The notes under the pieces were generated by a model. That model did no database searches and was not told where the DNA came from. It was given only the letters and a program-made list of their open reading frames with translations. Made by a program: the position numbers and the translations under genes. This document shows, piece after piece, positions 25,254 to 33,756 of a DNA stretch of 41,849 bases. Origin of the DNA: an uncultured Opitutales bacterium (GTDB lineage Bacteria > Verrucomicrobiota > Verrucomicrobiia > Opitutales > Intestinicryptomonadaceae). The stretch is from assembly GCA_900546565.1 (NCBI GenBank), contig URDC01000008.1, positions 1-41,849 on the forward strand, in the 5' to 3' direction. Position 1 is the stretch's first letter, and each line of letters begins with the position of its first letter.

Positions 25254-25886
25254 TTAGCGGAGTTTCATCAGAATATCGCTGTAAACAAGGCGTTGCTCGT
25301 TGATTTCCTTGCGCCCTTCGTCGCGGGTAATGTCGCTGCGCGGCTCGGCGTAGATATCGACCTTAATCGGAATGTAGCTGAGCGCGTAGGAGTCCGGCGA
25401 GCCGGGCAGCCCGCCGCCCGAGTAGCTCGCCATCGAGTCTATCTCTATGCGCGATCCCTTCAACCCGTTCTGATAAAGCGAAACCACCACTCTGTAAACG
25501 TCGCCTTCGCCGTTTGCAAGACGCGTCGAAGACGGCGGCTCTTTCGGATTGCCCACAAGCTCCGAGGAAAGCGTTGTCAGACTCGTGTTGTCGGGGTCGT
25601 CGGGATTCTGGTATTCGTCCCAGAAAAAGATTATGTATGGCGTCGAGGGATTCTGAACCCACCTGTAAACCTTATCGAACGACTCCATTTGAAGCTGCGT
25701 GTCCACATTGGCAATCAACATCATCGCCTTGTTTTGGTGGCGACTGACATTCAAACTTGCCGTAATCGAGGCGAGCAACCCCACCATTGCCGTTATCGAA
25801 ATAGCGATAACGCCTACGGCAAGCATTACCTCAACAAGAGTAAAGCCGCCGCGTTTTCCGTTAAATTTTGCGTGAGTAGTTTGCAT
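25254..25886 (-). CDS. Pseudopilin, GspI/PilV-like
   Basis: Minor pseudopilin of 210 residues. The leader MQTTHAKFNGKRGG ends at a prepilin peptidase site (GG-FTLVEVM) with Glu at mature position 5, followed by a hydrophobic helix to about residue 45. The rest is soluble and variable. It lies 16 bp after the GspH-like gene and 8 bp before the GspJ-like gene. The three together may form the tip complex, as GspI, GspJ and GspK/H do in type II secretion. It resembles protein B of the Verru_Chthon cassette in size and position. Confidence 0.87.
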   Translation of the reverse strand: MQTTHAKFNGKRGGFTLVEVMLAVGVIAISITAMVGLLASITASLNVSRHQNKAMMLIANVDTQLQMESFDKVYRWVQNPSTPYIIFFWDEYQNPDDPDNTSLTTLSSELVGNPKEPPSSTRLANGEGDVYRVVVSLYQNGLKGSRIEIDSMASYSGGGLPGSPDSYALSYIPIKVDIYAEPRSDITRDEGRKEINEQRLVYSDILMKLR

Positions 25887-25902
25887 AGGGCGTCAAGCGT
25901 AA

Positions 25903-26607
25903 TTATTTTTTTATAACCTCTTCCATTTCGTCATAGCCCGAGAACGCGACAGTGTGCCCGAGGCGTCTAACCACAAACCCCAGCTGCGTCATCGGGTTGT
26001 CTATCGTGAAAATTCCCGCATTGTTCTGACGCCCCATCGCGAGCATTACATACGCCCCCGGGTTCATCGAAAGTCCGTCGGGCGAGAACTGATAACAATA
26101 CCAGTCGCCCGAACCCGTCGATATCGGCTGCGGATTTATGCTCGGGAACTCCGCAATCGAAATGCGGCTGTTCGTGCCAGAGTAGATATCGTTAAAAGTG
26201 CTGTAAAAAATTTCGTCGCGGCCGACGTCCTTGCCCGTCTTCACGAACTGGTCGAAATCCTCCTCGGGCGGAACAAAGAAGACGCCTTCGGGCATTACAA
26301 ACCCCTCGTCGATTGCCGACCACCCAAGGGGCGTGTCGTCGCGCTTTGCCTGATAAATTATGCCCACTTGGCGCAAGCGCAGAGTGATGTCGTTGCCGCG
26401 GTTTATGATAACCATGACGGGCGTCTGCTTCGTGAGGGCGTTTATGCGCGCCGAATAGAACGCCGTCATAAGCGAGTGCCGCGCCGACTGAATGCCCTGC
26501 GCCGACCCCTTCATATTAAGCAGCGTAATGCCCGTTGCCATAAACGCTATTATGCCCAAAACGACCAATACTTCGATGAGCGTAAAACCTTTTCTCGACG
26601 TTTTCAT
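25903..26607 (-). CDS. Pseudopilin, GspH/FimT-like
   Basis: Minor pseudopilin of 234 residues from ATG 26607. MKTSRKG-FTLIEVLVV is the prepilin cleavage and methylation signal, and the hydrophobic helix runs to about residue 30. The phrase SARHSLMTAFYSARINALTK is typical of GspH/FimT proteins. A longer frame to 26730 places the pilin signal internally and is unlikely. It starts the tightly packed group H-I-J-companion, and 251 bp without a recognised gene separate it from the GspG-like gene, so it may have its own promoter. It resembles protein D of the Verru_Chthon cassette. Confidence 0.87.
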   Translation of the reverse strand: MKTSRKGFTLIEVLVVLGIIAFMATGITLLNMKGSAQGIQSARHSLMTAFYSARINALTKQTPVMVIINRGNDITLRLRQVGIIYQAKRDDTPLGWSAIDEGFVMPEGVFFVPPEEDFDQFVKTGKDVGRDEIFYSTFNDIYSGTNSRISIAEFPSINPQPISTGSGDWYCYQFSPDGLSMNPGAYVMLAMGRQNNAGIFTIDNPMTQLGFVVRRLGHTVAFSGYDEMEEVIKK

Positions 26608-26858
26608 ATTTGAATTTGTGCGATGTGTGAATTGGAATGAAAAGACGTGCCAAAAACGCGTAAACCGCCTTAAAAAGCCCGAATATTCTGTAAAAAACGC
26701 GAAAATCAGACGAACCCCGCCAAAACTCACGCGAAAAACCCGTCAATTTGCAAGCCGCAAACACCGTGGTCTGCCCCGCCCGCCCCTCGGGGAAAAAGCG
26801 AAATAACCGCCGCGCAGGAAGGCCGGACGCGCCCCGCAGCGAACGCGCGCTACGCCTA

Positions 26859-27479
26859 CTAATACCAAGTAAAGATATTTTCCGCGCTGTCTACGTTGTC
26901 CTTTTCTTCGTCCTTTTTAAGAGTAAACATTATGGCTTTCGACATCAAACCGACCTTCGGGTTCGGCACGATTTCCGAAAGCTCGTCCGCCGAAATACCG
27001 TCCTTGCGCGTAGGGAATCCGTCTTTTATATAGCCGTCGCTGTCGGCGTCCACACAAACGTAGATGTGCGGATTCGAGAAGCTGTCGATAATCTTCCACC
27101 TGCCGTTGTCCTTGCGCAGCGAGTTCATGTTAAACTCCATGTAGTTCGTGCAGCGGCGGTTGAATTCGCGCCTATCCGCCGCCGAAAGACGGCTGCCGTC
27201 GGGGTTTTTGCCCACGAGCATTTTGTAGAGATTTTCGGCGTTGTCGTTTTCGTCCAAATCGACGCGCGGCGAAGACGTTAGGAACTTCGGGAAATCGCCG
27301 TTGTCGTCCTTGTAGCGTTCCAGAGCCGAAACCATATTCGACATAAACGTCTTCGAGTTCGTCGCCAACGCCTTTCTATACGCGCTCGAAACCATCGGCG
27401 TGAGCATACCCGCCAATACGCCGATGATTGCGATAACAATCATCAATTCAACCAAAGTGAAAGCTTTTCTGTTCTTCAT
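26859..27479 (-). CDS. Pseudopilin, GspG-like (second copy)
   Basis: Pilin-like protein of 206 residues with a very short leader (MKNRKA-FTLVELMIVIAI), Glu at mature position 5 and the hydrophobic assembly helix GVLAGMLTPMVSSAYRKAL. The phrase ALERYKDDNGDFPKF matches the region after the helix in major pseudopilins. The C-terminal region contains acidic turns (DADSDGYIKDGF) that could bind calcium, as GspG does. It lies 84 bp after a related GspG-like gene. The first Met of the longer frame (27539) would give an unlikely long leader. Confidence 0.87.
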   Translation of the reverse strand: MKNRKAFTLVELMIVIAIIGVLAGMLTPMVSSAYRKALATNSKTFMSNMVSALERYKDDNGDFPKFLTSSPRVDLDENDNAENLYKMLVGKNPDGSRLSAADRREFNRRCTNYMEFNMNSLRKDNGRWKIIDSFSNPHIYVCVDADSDGYIKDGFPTRKDGISADELSEIVPNPKVGLMSKAIMFTLKKDEEKDNVDSAENIFTWY

Positions 27480-27563
27480 AAGATAATAAATAAGTGTGTG
27501 GGAGGGGTGGAAAATGGAGTGGAAAATTTTTCTGCGCAAATAAAACCGAACCGCACCGAGCCG

Positions 27564-28211
27564 CTATTCGGTTCTGCCGAAGATGAAGTTGTCGATGTTC
27601 TCCTCCGGCTCAATGTAGACGTCGTTCGGCGGAATCACGCCCGTTGAGTACATACTTTTGACTTCTCGCGCAAGGGTGTCCGCGCCCTTCGTAAACAGAA
27701 TGAACGAGGGAGACTTCCATTCGGATTCGAGCGAACCCGCAACCGAAGACGTATTGTAAAGATACATATACGGCTCGTCCCACGGGTCGGCAAAATAGAC
27801 GCCGTCCTTGGTGGGGTCTACATTTGTCGACTTGGTTTTCGGGTCGCAAATTTTCAGTTTGAGGACATCTACAAACGGCTTGCGCGGAGTCGAGGCGTCG
27901 ACCATATTTATCTTGTTGTCCTTTACGCGCAGGAACATACGCCCCGTAAGGCATTTGTATAGGTCGCCGGCATGCGACTCCTTTTTTGCGACATTCAGGC
28001 GCGGATACCCGCCATATTGCGCCGAAAACGCTTCGAGCGCGGTCGCAATAACCGCCATATCGGCCTTCGCCTTCGCCTTACCCTGCGATTGCCCGACACT
28101 CGAAAGCATCTGGGTCGTAATGCCCATAAGCAAGCCGAGAATCGCCACGACAATCAAAATTTCAATCAGGGTAAAACCTCTTCTATTTCGCTGGATTTTT
28201 GGGGTGTGCAT
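27564..28211 (-). CDS. Pseudopilin, GspG-like (first copy)
   Basis: Pilin-like protein of 215 residues: leader MHTPKIQRNRRG, cleavage before FTLIEILIVVAILGLL, Glu at mature position 5. ALEAFSAQYGGYPRL corresponds to the conserved region after the helix. DPWDEPYMYLYN near residue 145 is the hallmark of GspG, where a proline-rich DPWGNPY precedes the calcium site. Of the two G-like genes this is the better candidate for the main subunit. It follows obg by 65 bp on the same strand and is first of the pseudopilin series. No GspD, E, F or prepilin peptidase gene is in the window. Confidence 0.88.
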   Translation of the reverse strand: MHTPKIQRNRRGFTLIEILIVVAILGLLMGITTQMLSSVGQSQGKAKAKADMAVIATALEAFSAQYGGYPRLNVAKKESHAGDLYKCLTGRMFLRVKDNKINMVDASTPRKPFVDVLKLKICDPKTKSTNVDPTKDGVYFADPWDEPYMYLYNTSSVAGSLESEWKSPSFILFTKGADTLAREVKSMYSTGVIPPNDVYIEPEENIDNFIFGRTE

Positions 28212-28276
28212 ATCGATTGTGAAGTTGTTAACGCAAAAATAAGTAGTCCGATTCGCGCGGATTGTCAATTTTTAAC

Positions 28277-29281
28277 TTACTTCAAAACCGATTTTTTGCA
28301 CTTCGCAAAAATTTCGTTTTTAAGCTCCGCGACACCCTCCTCCGACAGACACGAAATCGGGATTACGTCAAGCTTGGGATACTTGCGCTTGAACGCCCGC
28401 AAATTCTTTTTTGCGTCGGGTTCGTCCATTTTGTTTGCCGCGACAATCATCGTCTTTTCGATTAGCTCGGGCGAATAAAGTTCGAGCTCGCGCATAAGAT
28501 TTTTGAAGTCGTCCGCGGGCTTGCGCCCGTCCGCGCCCGCCATATCGAGCATAATCACAAGAACCTTGCACCGCTCTATGTGCCGCAAAAACTTGTGCCC
28601 CAACCCGCGGTTGTCGCTCGCCCCGTCGATAAGCCCGGGAATGTCGGCAAGCCGCAGCTTCTGATAAACCTCGGGATATTCGAGCGTGCCGATGTTCACA
28701 TGCAGCGTCGTGAACGGATACGCCCCTATTTTCGGCCGCGCCGCCGTTATCAGGTTTACAAGCGAAGACTTTCCCGCGTTCGGGAACCCCACCAGCCCTG
28801 CGTCCGCAATGGTTTTGAGCACGAGCCTGAACTCGCCCGACTCGCCGTCGCCTCCATAAGTGAATTGGCGCGGAGCGCGGTTCGTAGAACTTTTGAAATG
28901 CACATTGCCCAAACCTCCCTTTCCGCCGCGCAAAAGCAACACCTTTTCGCCGTGCGCGACAACCTCCGCTACAATCGATTCCGTTTCGGGATTTATCACA
29001 ATCGTCCCCAACGGCACGCGCAAAAACGCGTCCTTGCCCGACTCGCCCGTCTTCTGCCTGCCCGCTCCGTTTGCGCCGTCGCCCGCGTTGATGTTGGGCG
29101 AATACATAAATTTTTCGAGGTCCGTGGTATTCTCGTCGCCCAAAAGATAGACATTGCCGCCGTCGCCGCCGTCGCCGCCGTCTGGCCCGCCGAGGGGAAT
29201 GAACTTTTCGCGTCTGAACCCCGCGCTGCCCCTGCCGCCGTTGCCCGCGCGCAAATTTACCATAGCTTCGTCAACAAACAT
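28277..29281 (-). CDS. obg: GTPase Obg/CgtA
   Basis: Essential GTPase in 50S ribosomal subunit maturation and stress response. The 334-residue product has the glycine-rich Obg domain at the N-terminus (GGPDGGDGGDGGNVYL, AGDGANGAGRQKTG), then the G domain with GFPNAGKSS (G1), DIPGLIDGAS (G3), NKMD (G4) and ISCLSEEG (G5). It ends after the G domain, so there is no C-terminal OCT extension, as in several other phyla. ATG 29281 is used; Met7 is an alternative. It lies 87 bp after the TRIC-family gene. Confidence 0.97.
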   Translation of the reverse strand: MFVDEAMVNLRAGNGGRGSAGFRREKFIPLGGPDGGDGGDGGNVYLLGDENTTDLEKFMYSPNINAGDGANGAGRQKTGESGKDAFLRVPLGTIVINPETESIVAEVVAHGEKVLLLRGGKGGLGNVHFKSSTNRAPRQFTYGGDGESGEFRLVLKTIADAGLVGFPNAGKSSLVNLITAARPKIGAYPFTTLHVNIGTLEYPEVYQKLRLADIPGLIDGASDNRGLGHKFLRHIERCKVLVIMLDMAGADGRKPADDFKNLMRELELYSPELIEKTMIVAANKMDEPDAKKNLRAFKRKYPKLDVIPISCLSEEGVAELKNEIFAKCKKSVLK

Positions 29282-29368
29282 AAAAAACTCCGAGTAAAAT
29301 TTAGAAAAAGCGTTTATTATTGCCTAAAAATTCTGCAAATCGCGCCGAATTTGTCAAGAAAACCGCGT

Positions 29369-29953
29369 TTATTTGAGCTTGATGTTGTATTTTATCGCCG
29401 CCGCGCGCAAAACAAGAATCACGAAAAACGCCGCGACTTCATTGCCGAAAATGGCGAAAACCCCAAGCCCCAAAAGCGACGCCGAAGCATACATCTGCCC
29501 GCGGAAGATGAACGGCTGGCGGTTCAGACACACGTCGCGCACAAGCCCGCCGCCGCAACCTGTTATCACCCCCATAACGAGGGCGAGCTCGGCGTTCGCG
29601 GTAATCGCATACGTTTTTGCATAGCCCTGAACCGAGAAAATTGCGAGCCCGACGGCGTCGAACCAATTTATCACGCGTTCTTTCGAGGAAAAATAGCCCG
29701 AGGCAAGATACATCACAATCGAGGCTACAATACAGACATTGAGCGAATAACACGCCCAGTCGGAAAGCCAGAATACCGGAGCGTCCATAATCAAGTCGCG
29801 CAGCGTTCCGCCGCCAATGCCCGTCGCCGTGCCGAGAACCACGCAGCCTATTACGTCCAAGTCCTTTTTCGCGCCCGCCAACGCCCCCGAAAACGCGAAC
29901 GCCACAAGCCCCGTAATTTCGAGAATCAGCTCTATTGTCGAATGTATTTCCAC
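29369..29953 (-). CDS. TRIC/UPF0126-family membrane protein (YicG-like)
   Basis: Inner-membrane protein of about seven helices, 194 residues, built from two similar halves each with a GGG-x-x-RD motif: GIGGGTLRDLIMD and GCGGGLVRDVCLN. Prokaryotic members form trimeric cation channels; some have been linked to glycine transport. The start is probably GTG at 29953, 8 bp after the stop of the acyltransferase gene. An in-frame start at 30010 would overlap that gene by 50 bp. It is co-oriented with obg. Confidence 0.87.
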   Translation of the reverse strand: MEIHSTIELILEITGLVAFAFSGALAGAKKDLDVIGCVVLGTATGIGGGTLRDLIMDAPVFWLSDWACYSLNVCIVASIVMYLASGYFSSKERVINWFDAVGLAIFSVQGYAKTYAITANAELALVMGVITGCGGGLVRDVCLNRQPFIFRGQMYASASLLGLGVFAIFGNEVAAFFVILVLRAAAIKYNIKLK

Positions 29954-29960
29954 CTGCGCC

Positions 29961-31949
29961 CTATTTTCCCGAAGAGACCTGCTTCGACGCCGCAACAAAC
30001 GCCGCCGCATCGGACGATTGCGCGGTTTGCCCGCCGCCCTGCTCTACCGCTCCCGACTGCTTCGCGACGCCGCTACCGCCGCCAGAAGCCGCCGCCGATT
30101 CCGATTCGTCGTCGCAATCCAAACCGTGGTATTTTCGATACGCTTTCATCTGCTCGCGTCCCATATAGATTTTTACAAGCTTCGGGTCGGACTTCAAAAT
30201 ATCCACGACAATCAGACCGTCAATGCAGCTGCTGAATTCGGGGTCGACATTGAACGCCAAAAGCTTGCCGTTTAGTTTGAGATAGTGTTTAAGCAGAATC
30301 GGCACGCCCTTGTTGTCGAATTCGACTTCCGAAACGAGCGACGAAATGTGGTCGATATCGCACGAGGACGCTTTCAAAGCCTTTTTGTCCGTCGGCGGCA
30401 TTTTTACTTTCGGCGGAGTCTTCGCCTTTACATATTTCGAAAGCTCCTCTTCGCTGTTCTGCTCGGTCAGGAACTGGACAATCAGATCCTTCGAAACCCT
30501 GTTGTAGTTCGTGCTAATGCTAACGGGGCCGTAAAGCGTCTTGTATTGAGGATTGCGGAAGAGAAATTCGCCTATGCCGCGCCATAAAATCGCCAGAGTC
30601 GAACGCTTTTTCTGATACTCGGAAACGATAAACGAACGACCCATTTCGAGCGCGGGCGAAATTTTGTCGACAAACTCGGAACGTATCTGGAACAGCGTAG
30701 ACGCATAAAGCCCCTGAACCCCCAACGCCTCCATAATCTTGTCCGTCCGCCCTATTCGATACGCCCCCACAATGCGGGATGCGGACTTGTCCCACATAAA
30801 CATATGCAGATAATATTGGTCGAATTCGTCGTTGTCCACACTCTTGCCCGTGCCTTCGCCGACTTCGCGGAAAGTCTGTTCGCGCAACCGCCCGATTTCC
30901 ACAAGCGTCCACGGAATCTGCCACGCTTCGGCACAGTAAACCGCAATCTCAACGCCGTCTACCATCAACGCCGATTCGGGCAGCGCCGCTATTTCGCGGC
31001 GCATAACCTCGGACGAAATAGGCAATATTAGCGACTTCATCTCCTTTTGCTGGAACGGCAAAAACCGCTCCAACCCGCGCTTTATAACCTCCGTCTGAGT
31101 TTTCGATTGCGCCTCGCCGCGGTTGTTGCGCCCGCCGAGAACGTAGCAGCTTATGCGCAGCCAGGAAGTCAGCTCCCTGTTCGTTTCGAACTCCTTCACC
31201 CTGCGCCTCGAAACCACCGACCCCACGCGCATTCGCACACTTTTCTTCCGCGCCTGAGCAAGCATTTCGCGAGGCAACATCACCGTCCGCAGCATCGGGC
31301 TGATTATCCCCGCAAGATAGAAGAGCCACGAATTGCGCCCGTCAAAATACACGGGCAGAATGTCCGCGCCCGTCTTGCGGGCAATGTTTGCAATGTTCTC
31401 GTTCCATTCGGGGTCGCTAACGCACATATCGCGCAGGTGCAGATACGATACCGTCCCAGACGGAAACGTCGCAACACAGCCGCCGCCGCGCAGCGTCGAA
31501 ATTGTCTGCTTCATTGCCGCGACATTTTGCGCCGTCGCAGCCCGCCCCCCGAAAGGATTCACTTCAATCAAATACTCGCCTATGCCCTCCATGCGCGAGA
31601 GCAAACCGTTTGCCATAATTTTCGCGTCGGGACGAACCCTGTTCAAAACCGCGCCCAAAATTATGCCGTCCAAACCGCCCAAAGGGTGGTTCGAAACCAC
31701 CACCAGTGCCCCCGACGTCGGGATTTTCGCAAGCTCTTCTTCGTCAAGCTCGTATGAAATACCCAACACACTTATCGCGCGCTCGAAAAAGTTTTTGTCT
31801 TTCGGGAAACGCAACAAAATTTCGTAGAGCGAATTGAGTTTGTTGAAACCCAAAAACGACTCGACGGGATACTTCACCAATCCGTATAGAAAACGTAAAA
31901 ACTTGTTTTTTATTGCTGCTGAAACGTCGAAGAGTTTTTTCTCGGGCAT
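29961..31949 (-). CDS. Bifunctional acyltransferase, OlsF-like (aminolipid synthesis)
   Basis: Fusion of two acyltransferase domains in 662 residues. The N-terminal half is PlsC-like: NHPLGGLDG gives the His88-Asp94 pair, and FPSGTVS stands where most PlsC proteins have FPEGTRS. The C-terminal half is an OlsB/haemolysin-like N-acyltransferase (VDNDEFDQYYLHMFMWD, VGAYRIGRTDKI, ALEMGRSFIVSEYQKKRS, LYGPVSIS). This layout matches OlsF, which makes ornithine lipids by N- then O-acylation; glycine lipids made by the related Bacteroides enzymes are an alternative. The last 45 residues are a Ser/Ala/Gly/Gln tail of low complexity. ATG 31949 is chosen; the frame is open 17 codons further. Confidence 0.85.
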   Translation of the reverse strand: MPEKKLFDVSAAIKNKFLRFLYGLVKYPVESFLGFNKLNSLYEILLRFPKDKNFFERAISVLGISYELDEEELAKIPTSGALVVVSNHPLGGLDGIILGAVLNRVRPDAKIMANGLLSRMEGIGEYLIEVNPFGGRAATAQNVAAMKQTISTLRGGGCVATFPSGTVSYLHLRDMCVSDPEWNENIANIARKTGADILPVYFDGRNSWLFYLAGIISPMLRTVMLPREMLAQARKKSVRMRVGSVVSRRRVKEFETNRELTSWLRISCYVLGGRNNRGEAQSKTQTEVIKRGLERFLPFQQKEMKSLILPISSEVMRREIAALPESALMVDGVEIAVYCAEAWQIPWTLVEIGRLREQTFREVGEGTGKSVDNDEFDQYYLHMFMWDKSASRIVGAYRIGRTDKIMEALGVQGLYASTLFQIRSEFVDKISPALEMGRSFIVSEYQKKRSTLAILWRGIGEFLFRNPQYKTLYGPVSISTNYNRVSKDLIVQFLTEQNSEEELSKYVKAKTPPKVKMPPTDKKALKASSCDIDHISSLVSEVEFDNKGVPILLKHYLKLNGKLLAFNVDPEFSSCIDGLIVVDILKSDPKLVKIYMGREQMKAYRKYHGLDCDDESESAAASGGGSGVAKQSGAVEQGGGQTAQSSDAAAFVAASKQVSSGK

Positions 31950-32076
31950 AAGATTTTTTCTGATTCGTGTTTTGTTGATTTTTTCGGACACGACCCACAC
32001 ACACTGCGAAAGCCGCCCCCATCTCGGCGTTTAAAAAACGCGCCCCATCTCGGCGTCGAACTACGCGCGGCGGACA

Positions 32077-33729
32077 CTACCTGCCGCCGCCGTCCGCATT
32101 TCCGCAGCTTTCCGCTTTGCAGCCTGCATTTGCGCCGCTTCCGCCGCCTTCAATGCCGCCGTCTTTGGAAAGCTTGTAGTCTACGGAGTCTTTTAACGCC
32201 TCCCAAGACGCCACTATGATGTTGTCGCTCGCCCCGACAGTGCCCCACATCTGCTTGTCGTCCTTGGTTTCTATCTGCACGCGCGTCGTCGCGCTCGTGC
32301 CCGACTGGCTGTCGATTATGCGCACCTTGAAGTCGACAAGTTCGATGTCCTTTATCTGCGGATATTTCTTCACCAAAGCCTTGCGCAAAGCCAAATCGAG
32401 CGCGGCAACGGGGCCGTGCGCCTCGGCTACGGTGTGCTCGATTGTTCCGTCTATTTCCAGCTTCACCGTCGCCTCCGAGCGCGTCAGACGCGAAAGCTCG
32501 TCGCGCTCCACAATCACTCGATATCCGCGCACCTTGAAGTGCTCGCGGTTGTCCTTTTTTAGATATTTCGAAAGCAGCAGCGCAAACGACGCGTCCGCCG
32601 CCTCATATTCATACCCGCGGAATTCAAGCTCTTTAAGCTCGTCCAAAAAGCTCTTTATTTCGGGACTTTTCGCATCCACATCAACGCCCATATCGCGGGC
32701 TTTCATCATCACCGACGCCCTGCCCGACATATCCGAAACCAGCACGCGCGTCTTGTTGCCCACAAGCGACGGGTCTATGTGCTCATAGCTGCGCTTTACC
32801 TTGTTCGCGGCGTCGGCGTGCACACCGCCCTTGTGCGCAAACGACGAAGACCCGACATACGGCAACCGCGTATTGCTGCGCAAATTCGCCATTTCGTCCA
32901 CAAAAAGCGACAGGTCGCGCAATGATTTAAGCGAACCCGCACAGTCGAGACCGTAGCCCATTTTCAAAACCAAATTCGGAATAATCGAACACAAATTCGC
33001 ATTCCCGTTGCGCTCGCCCAATCCGTTTATCGTGCCTTGAACCATCTTTGCTCCCGCCTTGACACCCTCCAAAGAGAGCGCGACTGCAAGCTCGCTGTCG
33101 TTGTGGCAGTGAACCCCCACGGGAATATCCCCGCATTCGCGCACCGCGGCAGAGGTTATCTTCGCAATCTCGTCGATCATCGAACCGCCGTTGGTGTCGC
33201 ACAAAACAACAAACGACGCCCCGCCCCTTATCGCCGCGCGAAGCGTTTCGAGCGCGTATTCGGGATTGTCCTTGTAGCCGTCGTAGAAGTGCTCGGCGTC
33301 GTATATTACCTTGCGCCCGCGCCCGACAAGATACGCCACAGTCTCCTCAATCATCGCGAGATTTTCCTCCGCTGTCGTCTTGATTACCTCTTCGACGTGC
33401 AAGAGCCACGTCTTGCCGAAAATCGTTATGTATTCGGTTTTCGCCTCCAAAAGCAACGCCACTTGGTGGTCGTCTTCGACCGCCACATTCGCCCTGCGCG
33501 TAGAGCCGAACGCCGTTATCTTTGCGTGTTTTAGTTCGAGCTTGCCAACCTCTTCAAAAAAGCCCATATCGCGCGGATTCGAACCGGGCCAGCCGCCTTC
33601 GATGAAGTCGATTCCGAATATATCCATCTTTTCGGTTATGCGAAGCTTTGCCGAAACAGAGAGCGAAACGCCCTCGCATTGCGTGCCGTCGCGCAGTGTG
33701 GTGTCGTATATAAAAACTTTGTCTTTCAT
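32077..33729 (-). CDS. cimA: (R)-citramalate synthase
   Basis: Condenses pyruvate and acetyl-CoA to citramalate, the first step of a threonine-independent route to 2-oxobutanoate and isoleucine. The 550-residue product has the DRE-TIM barrel signature YDTTLRDGTQCEG, the metal-binding HCHNDSELA and GTINGLGERNGNANL, and a C-terminal LeuA-like allosteric domain. Overall pattern and length fit CimA rather than 2-isopropylmalate synthase. ATG 33729 is used; an upstream in-frame TTG exists at 33741. The final 27 residues are a Gly- and Cys-rich tail of unknown meaning. It lies 27 bp after thrC. Confidence 0.92.
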   Translation of the reverse strand: MKDKVFIYDTTLRDGTQCEGVSLSVSAKLRITEKMDIFGIDFIEGGWPGSNPRDMGFFEEVGKLELKHAKITAFGSTRRANVAVEDDHQVALLLEAKTEYITIFGKTWLLHVEEVIKTTAEENLAMIEETVAYLVGRGRKVIYDAEHFYDGYKDNPEYALETLRAAIRGGASFVVLCDTNGGSMIDEIAKITSAAVRECGDIPVGVHCHNDSELAVALSLEGVKAGAKMVQGTINGLGERNGNANLCSIIPNLVLKMGYGLDCAGSLKSLRDLSLFVDEMANLRSNTRLPYVGSSSFAHKGGVHADAANKVKRSYEHIDPSLVGNKTRVLVSDMSGRASVMMKARDMGVDVDAKSPEIKSFLDELKELEFRGYEYEAADASFALLLSKYLKKDNREHFKVRGYRVIVERDELSRLTRSEATVKLEIDGTIEHTVAEAHGPVAALDLALRKALVKKYPQIKDIELVDFKVRIIDSQSGTSATTRVQIETKDDKQMWGTVGASDNIIVASWEALKDSVDYKLSKDGGIEGGGSGANAGCKAESCGNADGGGR

Positions 33730-33756
33730 TGCTTTTTGCAAATTTTATGTTGCAGA

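Noticed and set aside
28580..30235. Open plus-strand frame of 551 codons across obg, the TRIC gene and the OlsF-like gene
   Set aside because: It runs antisense over three well-identified genes and its product is low-complexity and basic; a shadow frame.
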